64,000 bases of DNA from Rhodanobacter glycinis (lineage in GTDB: Bacteria; Pseudomonadota; Gammaproteobacteria; Xanthomonadales; Rhodanobacteraceae). The notes beneath the pieces are model-generated. The model was not told where the DNA came from. It saw only the letters and a list, made by a program, of their open reading frames with translations, and did no database searches. Shown here in pieces: positions 52,901-64,000 of the stretch; position 1 is the stretch's first letter, and every line of letters starts with the position of its first letter. The DNA is taken from NCBI RefSeq assembly GCF_900114325.1, contig NZ_FOSR01000013.1:30629-94628 (forward strand), in the 5' to 3' direction. Both the position numbers and the translations under genes were made by a program.

Positions 52901-54215
52901 ACCGGTGGTGGCGTCGGCATCCCCGGCCACGGCCAACCCGTCGCGTCCGTCCGTGTGGCGGGCCTTCACGCAGCCGGCCGCATGGACGATGTGTCTGTTC
53001 GGGTTTTCCTCCGGTCTGCCTTTTCTGCTGGTCGCGGGTACGTTGGCGTACTGGCTGAAGCAGAACGGTATCCGGCTGAACGACATCACCATGATTGCCA
53101 GCGCGGGGATGACGTATGCCCTCAAGTTCGTCTGGGCACCGCTGCTCGACCATCAACGCATTCCCGGATTTGCTCGACTCGGCCAGCGCCGCGGCTGGTT
53201 GCTGTTCGCGCAGCTTGGCGTGGTGGGCGGTTTGCTGGCAATGGCGCTGCTGACCCCGCGGCAACTGGTGCCGTTTGTGATCGCCACGCTGGTGGTGGCT
53301 TTCTTTGGCGCGACGCAGGACACGGCGATCGACGCGTATCGCATCGAGATCGCGCCGATCGAGGATCAGGGTGCGCTGGTTGCCACCTATTCGCTGGGCT
53401 ATCGGATCGGCCTGCTGGTGGCTGGCGCGGTGGCGCTGATCCTGGCCGATCATGTGTCGTGGCGTGTGATCTATGTCGCGATGGCCCTAGTCATGCTGGT
53501 GCCGATCGTCACGACCTTGCTGGCGCGTGAGCCGGAGGTGTTGCGCGTGCGCCCGGGGGGCTGGCGCGATGCCATGCGTGAGAGCGTGATCGATCCGTTC
53601 GCCGACTTCTTTCGGCGCTACGGCTGGGCACTGGCCAGCGTGACCTTGCTGTTCCTGCTGCTGTTCAAGCTGCCCGAGCAGGCCACCATCGGCGGCATCA
53701 TGAGTCCGTTCTATCGCGACATGCAGTTTTCCCTGACCGAGATCGGCACGATTACCAAGATCTACGGTATCTGGATCGGCATCGTCGGCGTGTTTCTGGG
53801 TGGTGCTGCGGTGGCGCGTTGGGGTGCATGGCGGCCACTGGGTGTGACCATCGTGCTGTGTGGATGCAGCAACTTGCTGTATTTGCTGCTGCTGTCCCAT
53901 CACGGCAACCTGCTCGCGCTGACCTTGGTGATTTCCGCTGAAAACCTCACCTTGGGCATGCTCGGGCCGCCGACCGTGGCTTTCCTTTCCTCGCTGGTCA
54001 ACCGTGAACACACGGCCACACAATACGCGCTGTTGAGCTCGCTGGTGAACCTGCCGGGCAAGGTGCTGGGCTTCTTCGCCGGCGGCATTGCCATGGCGAC
54101 GGGCTATGGTGGTTACTTCATCATTACCGTGCTGGCGATCATTCCCGCCATGCTGCTGTTTGCGTGCCTCAGCCCACGATTCCGCCGCATCGAGCGAGCG
54201 CAACTTGGCAGGTAG
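52890..54215 (+). CDS. ampG: AmpG-family muropeptide MFS transporter
   Basis: 441-aa inner-membrane protein with about 12 helices. The AmpG signature lies in GFSSGLPFLLVAGTLAYWLK (helix 1), TYALKFVWAPLLD, FFGATQDTAIDAYRIE and VATYSLGYRIGLLVAGA. AmpG imports GlcNAc-anhydroMurNAc peptides from the periplasm for peptidoglycan recycling and, in some species, beta-lactamase induction. Start chosen at ATG 52890, overlapping the xth stop. The anmK gene two genes on would process the imported anhydroMurNAc. An alternative start at 52869 adds seven residues. Confidence 0.85.
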   Translation: MSTEPVVASASPATANPSRPSVWRAFTQPAAWTMCLFGFSSGLPFLLVAGTLAYWLKQNGIRLNDITMIASAGMTYALKFVWAPLLDHQRIPGFARLGQRRGWLLFAQLGVVGGLLAMALLTPRQLVPFVIATLVVAFFGATQDTAIDAYRIEIAPIEDQGALVATYSLGYRIGLLVAGAVALILADHVSWRVIYVAMALVMLVPIVTTLLAREPEVLRVRPGGWRDAMRESVIDPFADFFRRYGWALASVTLLFLLLFKLPEQATIGGIMSPFYRDMQFSLTEIGTITKIYGIWIGIVGVFLGGAAVARWGAWRPLGVTIVLCGCSNLLYLLLLSHHGNLLALTLVISAENLTLGMLGPPTVAFLSSLVNREHTATQYALLSSLVNLPGKVLGFFAGGIAMATGYGGYFIITVLAIIPAMLLFACLSPRFRRIERAQLGR

Positions 54216-54341
54216 CTGTCGGTGGCGCGCGCTCGAAATGCGTGAATTGTGAGGGCGTTCCGGTCCGGGCACTTGCCCGGGGCCGGTTCCACGGCCACCA
54301 TGGCCAGATCAGGGGGCATGCGTAGCGCGGGAGCAACGCGG

Positions 54342-54653
54342 ATGCCGGATCTCGTCATACGACACATCGACAGTCTGATGGCCGAGCGGATCAAGTCGCT
54401 GGCCAAGGATCGCCAATGGTCGATCAATGATGTGGTGCTGCATGCATTGCGGCACGGCCTCGGCATGTCTGAAAGCAGCAATATCTTCGCCGAGACCCTG
54501 CTCGATCCCGGGGCCATGACCGTGCTCAGCGGGCAATGGGACAGCAAGGAAAAGGCGGCATTCCAGGAGGCGCTGCAGGCGCTGGTTTCGGCGCCTTCCG
54601 AGCAGTTGGCGCCGGTGAATATCGGCGACCCGATGCTGGAAGGCGAAGGCTGA
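54342..54653 (+). CDS. Small ribbon-helix-helix-like DNA-binding protein
   Basis: 103-aa protein. The N-terminus MPDLVIRHIDSLMAERIKSL followed by AKDRQWSINDVVLHALRHGLGM fits a strand-helix-helix pattern of Arc/MetJ-type proteins, so DNA binding is plausible. The C-terminal half is unassigned. GGGAG sits about 9 nt before the ATG; upstream in-frame codons to 54249 lack support. No toxin gene is beside it, so it is not an obvious antitoxin. It ends 1 nt before the convergent anmK stop. Confidence 0.65.
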   Translation: MPDLVIRHIDSLMAERIKSLAKDRQWSINDVVLHALRHGLGMSESSNIFAETLLDPGAMTVLSGQWDSKEKAAFQEALQALVSAPSEQLAPVNIGDPMLEGEG

Positions 54654-54654
54654 C

Positions 54655-55773
54655 TCAGCGCGGTGCGGCGTAAATCGCGCCGAGTACCCGCGATCCGCGT
54701 GCGCCGGTAACCGCTGGCAGGTTGCCGGGCAATCCGAGCAGGCGCTGGCGGGCCAGCCACGCGAAGGCGGTGGCTTCCAGATAGTCCGGATCGATGCCGA
54801 AGGCGGTCGTGCTGGCTACCGTGCGTGGTGCCAGCAGTTCGCTCAGTCGATGCATCAGCACGGGGTTGTGCACGCCGCCGCCGCAGGCCAGTACGTCTGT
54901 CGCATCGGCCGCGTGCGCAAGGATTGCCTCGGCGATGCTGCGTGTGGTCAGTTCCAGCAGGGTGGCCTGCACATCGGCTGGCGCCAGTTCGGCGACGCGC
55001 GGGTGCGCATCCAGCCATGCGAGATGGAAGTGTTCGCGTCCGGTGCTCTTGGGCGGCGGCAGCGTGAAGTAGGGATCGGCGAGCAGCGACTGCAGCAGTG
55101 CCTCGTCCACATGGCCGCTGGCGGCGAAGGCGCCGTCGCGGTCGAAGGCTTTGCCGCGGTGACGCAGACACCATGCGTCGAGCAGGCCATTGGCCGGGCC
55201 GGTGTCGAAGCCGAGCACGCGGCCATCGGCGCCAAGCACGGTGATGTTGGCGATGCCGCCCAGGTTCAGCACCACCCGGGTGCAGCCCGGTGCGGCCAGC
55301 AGCATGGCGTGCAGGGCCGGCAGCAACGGCGCGCCCTGGCCGCCGGCGGCCACGTCGGTGCGGCGAAAATCCGCCACGACGTCGATGCCGCAGCGTTCCG
55401 CGATCACGCTGGGGTCGCCGATCTGCAGGGTGAAGGGATGGGCGCCATTCGGGCGGTGTCGCACGGTTTGTCCGTGCGAGCCGATCGCGCATATCGCTGA
55501 TGCCGGCGTGTTGCTTTGTTCGAGCAGGCGTTGCACGGCGTCGGCGAAACAGCTGCCGATCGCCACGTCGAGTCGGCCGTAGGCATCCAGATCCAGTCGT
55601 GCTTCGTCCTGCGCCACCGCGAGAATGCGTTCGCGCAGCGGGTCGGGCCACGGATGCACGAGAGCCGCGATGCCGTGCGGCGTATCGCCCTCGAAGCGCA
55701 CCAGCGCGGCGTCGATGCCGTCGGCGCTGGTGCCGGAGATCAGGCCGACGTACAGCGCCCGGGAGTCATCCAT
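54655..55773 (-). CDS. anmK: Anhydro-N-acetylmuramic acid kinase
   Basis: 372-aa kinase of the ASKHA fold. N-terminal SGTSADGIDAALVRF (phosphate-binding), VVADFRRTDVAAGGQGAPLLP, LNLGGIANITVLG and CGGGVHNPVLMHRL all match AnmK. It hydrolyses the 1,6-anhydro bond of anhydroMurNAc and phosphorylates it to MurNAc-6-P in the cytosol. The 12-nt gap to the upstream M23 endopeptidase gene indicates one operon. With the AmpG-type importer nearby it forms a recycling set; murQ is not in the window. Confidence 0.95.
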   Translation of the reverse strand: MDDSRALYVGLISGTSADGIDAALVRFEGDTPHGIAALVHPWPDPLRERILAVAQDEARLDLDAYGRLDVAIGSCFADAVQRLLEQSNTPASAICAIGSHGQTVRHRPNGAHPFTLQIGDPSVIAERCGIDVVADFRRTDVAAGGQGAPLLPALHAMLLAAPGCTRVVLNLGGIANITVLGADGRVLGFDTGPANGLLDAWCLRHRGKAFDRDGAFAASGHVDEALLQSLLADPYFTLPPPKSTGREHFHLAWLDAHPRVAELAPADVQATLLELTTRSIAEAILAHAADATDVLACGGGVHNPVLMHRLSELLAPRTVASTTAFGIDPDYLEATAFAWLARQRLLGLPGNLPAVTGARGSRVLGAIYAAPR

Positions 55774-55785
55774 GCGCGGGCGGGA

Positions 55786-57237
55786 TCAATCGTTGCTGGC
55801 CGGTGCGGCTGCCGTATCCGCACGTGCGAACTGGTAGCGCTTGTCGAGCATCTTCAGTCGCGCCAATTGCGGCTTCACCACGGTGCTTTCGAACTTCGCC
55901 AACTGGGTGGCCGGCAGCGGCTGCGGCTTGGGCATGGTCACGGTCAGCGGGTTGACCTGGTGGCCGTCGATGCGCACTTCGTAATGCAGGTGTGGGCCGG
56001 TGGCCAGGCCGGTCATGCCGACGTAGCCGATCACCTCGCCCTGGCGCACGTGGGTACCCACGTGCTCGCCGCTGGCAAAGCGCGACATGTGCCCGTAGGC
56101 GGTGGAGTAGGTGGCGTTGTGCTTGATCAGGACGAAGTTGCCGTAGCCGCGTTCCCAGCCCCGGTAAACGATGGTGCCGTCGCCCGCCGCATGGATCGGC
56201 GTGCCCTTTGGCGCGGCGTAGTCCACGCCCTTGTGCGCGCGGGTGTAGCCGAGGATCGGATGCTTGCGCGCCATGGTGAAGCGCGAGGAGATGCGGGTGA
56301 ACGCCACCGGTGTGCGCATCAGCGATTTGCGCAGCGGGCGGCCGTCTTCGCTGAACCAGCCCACGTTGCCGTCGGCCTGCTTGAAGCGGTAGGCGGTATA
56401 GCGCTTGCCCTGGTTGACGAATTCGGCGGCGACGATGTCGCCTTCGTGCAGGTAGCGGCCGTCGCGGTAGACGTCGTTGTAGATCACCGTGAAGCTGTCG
56501 CCGCTGCGGATGTCCTTGATGAAGTCGATGTCGTACTTGAACACGTCGGCCAGCTTGACCACCATCGCGTCGCTCATGCCAGCCTTGGAGGCGGCGCCGA
56601 ACAGCGAATCCCGGATCACGCCGTGTGCCACGTGCTCCCGCTGCACCAGTTCACGCTGCTGGGTGGTAACGACGGGCTTTGCGTCGGCGAAGCGCACCAC
56701 GGTGCGGGTGGTTTCGTCCTTGTCGAAACGGAAGCCCTTGAGGACGCCACCCGGGCCGACGAGGAAGTCGAACTCGTCGCCGGGGCGAATCATGCGCAAC
56801 GGCGTGGGATCGTCGGTGGCCTGGACCACTTGGTGCAGGTCGGCCAGGCTCAGGCCCTGGTCCTGGAAAATGTCCGAGAGCGTCTGGCCGGGCTGTACGT
56901 GGACCACGTGCCAGGCTTCGAAGCTGGAGCGGTCGACGGTGGGTGGCGGCAGCTTGGGCAGCGCCAACGGCAGCAGCGTATGCGCAGGCGCTACCGGAAC
57001 CGGGCGCATCGCGGTGGCCCAGGCCGGGATGAGAAAGCCCGACAGTATCGTGATCAACAATGCAGTGCCGGCCAGCATCCAGCGTTCACGATGCCAGCGG
57101 ATGGGTTCGGCTTCGCCGTGGGGCGGACTGAACGACCAGTGGGCGCAGCGTTGATAGAAATGGGAATGGCGACGCTGTGCCTTGCGACAGATCGCCCGCT
57201 TGCGCATCAAGCGCTTGCCCCGCTTACCCTCGCCCAT
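55786..57237 (-). CDS. M23-family peptidoglycan DD-endopeptidase with OapA/LysM-like N-terminus
   Basis: 483-aa envelope enzyme. A basic cytosolic N-terminus (GKRGKRLMRKR), one membrane helix at about 54-73 (MLAGTALLITILSGFLI), an OapA-like/LysM-like region (VQPGQTLSDIFQDQGL), and the C-terminal LytM/M23 domain with HKGVDYAAPKGTPIHAAGDG and HLHYEVRIDG. It should cleave peptidoglycan cross-links. The length and layout fit MepM-like proteins. Start at ATG 57237 behind a G-rich ribosome-binding site; an ATG at 57282 would add 15 residues. Operon with anmK; divergent from tyrS. Confidence 0.88.
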   Translation of the reverse strand: MGEGKRGKRLMRKRAICRKAQRRHSHFYQRCAHWSFSPPHGEAEPIRWHRERWMLAGTALLITILSGFLIPAWATAMRPVPVAPAHTLLPLALPKLPPPTVDRSSFEAWHVVHVQPGQTLSDIFQDQGLSLADLHQVVQATDDPTPLRMIRPGDEFDFLVGPGGVLKGFRFDKDETTRTVVRFADAKPVVTTQQRELVQREHVAHGVIRDSLFGAASKAGMSDAMVVKLADVFKYDIDFIKDIRSGDSFTVIYNDVYRDGRYLHEGDIVAAEFVNQGKRYTAYRFKQADGNVGWFSEDGRPLRKSLMRTPVAFTRISSRFTMARKHPILGYTRAHKGVDYAAPKGTPIHAAGDGTIVYRGWERGYGNFVLIKHNATYSTAYGHMSRFASGEHVGTHVRQGEVIGYVGMTGLATGPHLHYEVRIDGHQVNPLTVTMPKPQPLPATQLAKFESTVVKPQLARLKMLDKRYQFARADTAAAPASND

Positions 57238-57419
57238 GTTTGGCCCACCCCCCGCTACAAAGTAACAAACGAGGCGTACCATAACGACCTTGTGTAAATG
57301 GCGTCAACGCCTTTTCCATCAATGGTTTGCGTGCCGTTTTGGATTAACGCACAATTAACGCGAACAACGTGACGGCCATCATCCATTGGCTGTCTAGGCA
57401 ATCAACCATCGAGGAATGC

Positions 57420-58631
57420 ATGAGCGAGCTTGAGCAGGCGCTGGCCACCATCGCGCGCGGCGCGGACGAAATCATCAAGCGGGAAGACCTGGCCGAGCGC
57501 CTGAAAAGTGGTCGCCCGTTGCGGATCAAGGCGGGTTTCGACCCGACCGCTCCGGACCTGCACCTGGGTCACACCGTGCTGCTCAACAAGATGCGCCAGT
57601 TCCAGGATCTGGGACATCAGGTGATCTTCCTGATCGGCGACTTCACCGGGATGATCGGCGACCCCACGGGCAAGAACGTCACGCGCAAGCCGCTCACCCG
57701 CGAGGATGTGCTGAAAAACGCCGAGACCTACGCGGCGCAGGTCTACAAGGTGCTTGATCGCGACAAGACCGAGTTGCGCTTCAATTCCGAATGGTTCGGC
57801 AAGATGACCGCCGCCGACATGATCAAGCTGGCCGCGCAGCACACGGTCGCCCGCATGCTCGAGCGCGACGATTTCGCCAAGCGCTATGGCTCGCAACAGC
57901 CGATCGCGATCCACGAATTCCTGTATCCATTGGTGCAGGGCTACGACTCGGTGGCACTGAAGTGCGATGTCGAGCTGGGTGGCACCGATCAGAAGTTCAA
58001 CCTGCTGATGGGGCGCGCACTGCAGGAGCATCACGGCCAGCCGCCGCAGATCGTGCTGACCATGCCGCTGCTCGAAGGTCTCGATGGCGTGCACAAGATG
58101 TCCAAGTCGCTGGGCAACTACATCGGCATCGACGAGCCGGCCATCGACATGGTCACCAAGACCATGAAGATCGGCGACGAGTTGATGTGGCGCTGGTTCG
58201 AGCTGCTCAGCTTCGATGTTTCGCTGGCCGAGCTGGAAGCGATGAAGCGTGACATCGCCAGTGGTGCGCTCAATCCGCGGGACGCCAAGTTGCGCCTGGC
58301 GCGGGAATTGGCCACGCGTTTCCATGGTGCGACGGCGGCCGAGCAGGCGATCGCGGGGTGGCATGCCGTGGTGCGCGGCGAAGGTGATACCTCGTTGTTG
58401 CCGCTCAACGAGATCGCCGTGCCTGCCGAAGGACTGCGTCTGCCTGCGCTGCTCACGGCGGCCGGTCTCACGGCCAGCAACTCGGAGGCGAACCGCAAGA
58501 TCAAGGAGCGTGCCGCTCGCATCGATACCGAGGTGGTCGAAGATGCGCAGCGCGTGTTCGAAGTCGGCTTCGAGGGTGTGCTGCAAGTCGGCAAGCGCAA
58601 CTTTGCGCGGGTGCGCCTCACGGCATCCTGA
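57420..58631 (+). CDS. tyrS: Tyrosyl-tRNA synthetase
   Basis: 403-aa class I synthetase. HLGH at 48-51, KMSKS at 226-230 and a C-terminal S4 domain with [13 protein letters not shown] at the end mark the TyrRS of the TyrZ type (shorter HIGH-KMSKS spacing). It charges tRNA-Tyr. Start ATG 57420 lies 4 nt after GAGGA (57411-57415). It stands directly before the rRNA operon, as tyrS/tyrZ does in several other gammaproteobacteria. Divergent from the M23 gene. Confidence 0.95.
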   Translation: MSELEQALATIARGADEIIKREDLAERLKSGRPLRIKAGFDPTAPDLHLGHTVLLNKMRQFQDLGHQVIFLIGDFTGMIGDPTGKNVTRKPLTREDVLKNAETYAAQVYKVLDRDKTELRFNSEWFGKMTAADMIKLAAQHTVARMLERDDFAKRYGSQQPIAIHEFLYPLVQGYDSVALKCDVELGGTDQKFNLLMGRALQEHHGQPPQIVLTMPLLEGLDGVHKMSKSLGNYIGIDEPAIDMVTKTMKIGDELMWRWFELLSFDVSLAELEAMKRDIASGALNPRDAKLRLARELATRFHGATAAEQAIAGWHAVVRGEGDTSLLPLNEIAVPAEGLRLPALLTAAGLTASNSEANRKIKERAARIDTEVVEDAQRVFEVGFEGVLQVGKRNFARVRLTAS

Positions 58632-58700
58632 CTACGGCGAGCGAGCGATGCGGTTGTTGCGGAAGAGACGAAGCGAGCATGCTCAACGACTTGCGTGGAA

Positions 58701-58754
58701 GAAGAAAAAAACTTCACGAAAGTGCTTGCCAAAAAGCGGGGTGGTGCCTAGTAT
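58701..58754 (+). promoter_or_regulatory. rRNA promoter P1 with UP-like element
   Basis: TTGCCA (58726-58731), 17-bp spacer and TAGTAT (58749-58754). An A-rich tract (about 58701-58720) precedes the -35, as in rRNA UP elements. Followed by a second promoter about 90 bp downstream. Confidence 0.65.
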
Positions 58755-58797
58755 TCGCCCCCCGCCGCTGGAGATCTTCAGCACGGCAACCCGGCAA

Positions 58798-58847
58798 GAA
58801 AAAAGATTGCTTGCAGGTGTTGACGGACCGAAAGATCGATGTAGAAT
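58798..58847 (+). promoter_or_regulatory. rRNA promoter P2
   Basis: TTGACG (58820-58825), 16-bp spacer and TAGAAT (58842-58847). An A-tract (58798-58804) is upstream. The GC-rich discriminator just after the -10 is typical of stringently controlled rRNA promoters. Confidence 0.7.
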
Positions 58848-58878
58848 GGGCGGCTCACCCGGGACGAAACGTCTCGGG

Positions 58879-58918
58879 GCAACTTGAAGAAAGAGTTGCA
58901 AGTAATTGATCTTTGACA
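58879..58918 (+). promoter_or_regulatory. rrn leader antitermination site (boxB-like and boxA)
   Basis: GCAACT (58879-58884) and AGTTGC (58894-58899) pair as a boxB-like hairpin, followed by TGATCTTTGACA (58907-58918), close to the boxA consensus. These nucleate the NusB/S10 rRNA antitermination complex in the leader. Confidence 0.65.
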
Positions 58919-59064
58919 GTGTGCGCAGGTGACTTGTGTGGACGCCTTGCAGTGGACGGAGAGACTGTCCAAAAAATGCAAGGGTCCAACGCAAAGTCAG
59001 CAATGACGTTTTACGTTGGGACAACCCTTCAGAAAGACAGATCATCTTCGGATGGTCGAAAACT

Positions 59065-60609
<1,545 letters not shown>

Positions 60610-60708
60610 CGAGATAGGCAGCCTTCGTTGCTGCAAGACGTCCACACAAGACACCTGCACATCCGCATGCCACAAGGCATGAAGGGCCTTCGGGTCCATA
60701 AGCTTTAT

Positions 60709-60785
<77 letters not shown>

Positions 60786-60790
60786 CCATT

Positions 60791-60866
60791 GGGGCCATAG
60801 CTCAGCTGGGAGAGCACCTGCTTTGCAAGCAGGGGGTCGTCGGTTCGATCCCGACTGGCTCCACCA
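60791..60866 (+). tRNA. tRNA-Ala (TGC)
   Basis: 76-nt cloverleaf, 5 nt after tRNA-Ile. Acceptor GGGGCCA/TGGCTCC, anticodon TGC at 60824-60826, T-arm GGTTCGATCCC, CCA encoded. Confidence 0.97.
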
Positions 60867-61081
60867 GTTAGACGGATGTGTAGTGCACACGAAAGATTTT
60901 GAAAACGAGACGGCATAGAGGCCGTTCTTGTGATCTTTGAAAACGTAAACGAGTGACAAGCGTTTTGGTTCGAACGAACCGAGATGTGTCGTTGAGGCAA
61001 ATATAGCGAATGCGTTGTTTGGCGAATCCCAATGTTCCTGAGGAGGAACGGGAGTAGCCCCGAGGCGACTTGGGGTTATAT
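60867..61081 (+). other. tRNA-Ala to 23S spacer
   Basis: 215 bp of rrn internal transcribed spacer with boxA and the 5' half of the 23S processing stem (the last bases before 23S, GGGGTTATATGG, can pair with the sequence just after 23S, CCATATAACCCC). Confidence 0.7.
60931..60942 (+). promoter_or_regulatory. Spacer boxA antitermination motif
   Basis: TGATCTTTGAAA nearly repeats the leader boxA (58907-58918). It lies in the tRNA-Ala to 23S spacer, where a second boxA is expected to keep the complex engaged through 23S. Confidence 0.6.
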
Positions 61082-63963
<2,882 letters not shown>

Positions 63964-64000
63964 ATAACCCCAAGACGCTTCGCATGTGCAGATCCCTCTG

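Larger units (their letters stand above)
58632..59064 (+). other. rRNA operon leader region
   Basis: 433 bp between tyrS and 16S. It holds the tandem promoters, boxB/boxA and the start of the 16S processing stem; no protein gene fits. The 3' part (about 58920-59060) is leader RNA upstream of mature 16S. Confidence 0.7.

Noticed and set aside
54342..54653. Antitoxin of a toxin-antitoxin pair
   Set aside because: No toxin-like gene is adjacent on the same strand; kept only as a ribbon-helix-helix-like protein.

Overview
The window is 64 kb of GC-rich gammaproteobacterial chromosome. The 16S rRNA sequence, the gene set (ntrBC, speE/speA, coaBC-dut-algC, argS with a SPOR gene, tyrS beside an rrn operon) and the repeat types all point to Xanthomonadales, most likely family Rhodanobacteraceae (Rhodanobacter/Dyella-like). 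That placement rests on recognition, not on a computed tree. I see no prophage, integrase, transposase or CRISPR array. It reads as core and family-level chromosome decorated with short palindromic repeats.

Layout. 1-4.6 kb: DUF2239 protein, EamA exporter, secreted S10 peptidase, NTF2-like protein and a HAD phosphatase. 4.9-9.7 kb: one large lhr helicase gene on the minus strand carrying four in-frame insertions of repeats. 9.9-13.9 kb: secreted trypsin-like protease, alpha/beta hydrolase and an XRE-type regulator. 14.1-15.8 kb: two small paralogous proteins separated by an AraC regulator. 15.8-24.5 kb: a MarR-controlled tripartite efflux operon (regulator, outer-membrane factor, membrane-fusion protein, two tandem DHA2 pumps), followed by a FUSC transporter. 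24.5-31.6 kb: PagL lipid A deacylase, NtrB-NtrC, GNAT, an unknown 378-aa protein, FadI-type thiolase and a TonB-like protein. 31.6-36.8 kb (minus): unknown exported protein, orphan ParA, SixA phosphatase, YceI and a phospholipase D-like lipoprotein. 37-42 kb: divergent speE and speA (polyamines), 3-hydroxybutyrate dehydrogenase and YdfG-type SDR. 42.2-44.6 kb: argS and an FtsN-like SPOR protein.

44.7-50 kb: a 628-bp gene-free stretch with a perfect DnaA box, a perfect IHF consensus and a probable small RNA with two C-rich hairpin loops and a strong terminator; then radC and, on the other strand, coaBC-dut-algC. 50-57 kb: DUF4124 protein, pyrE, GNAT, xth, AmpG-type muropeptide importer, a ribbon-helix-helix-like protein, and anmK with an M23 endopeptidase, which together suggest peptidoglycan recycling. 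57.4-64 kb: tyrS, then an rRNA operon (tandem promoters, boxB/boxA leader, 16S, tRNA-Ile, tRNA-Ala, 23S). The 5S gene lies beyond the window.

The most unusual signals are the lhr gene whose protein has absorbed four copies of two intergenic repeat families, the C-rich-loop sRNA candidate next to a DnaA/IHF locus, and the apparently leaderless marR gene with a perfect 10-6-10 operator over its -35 box.
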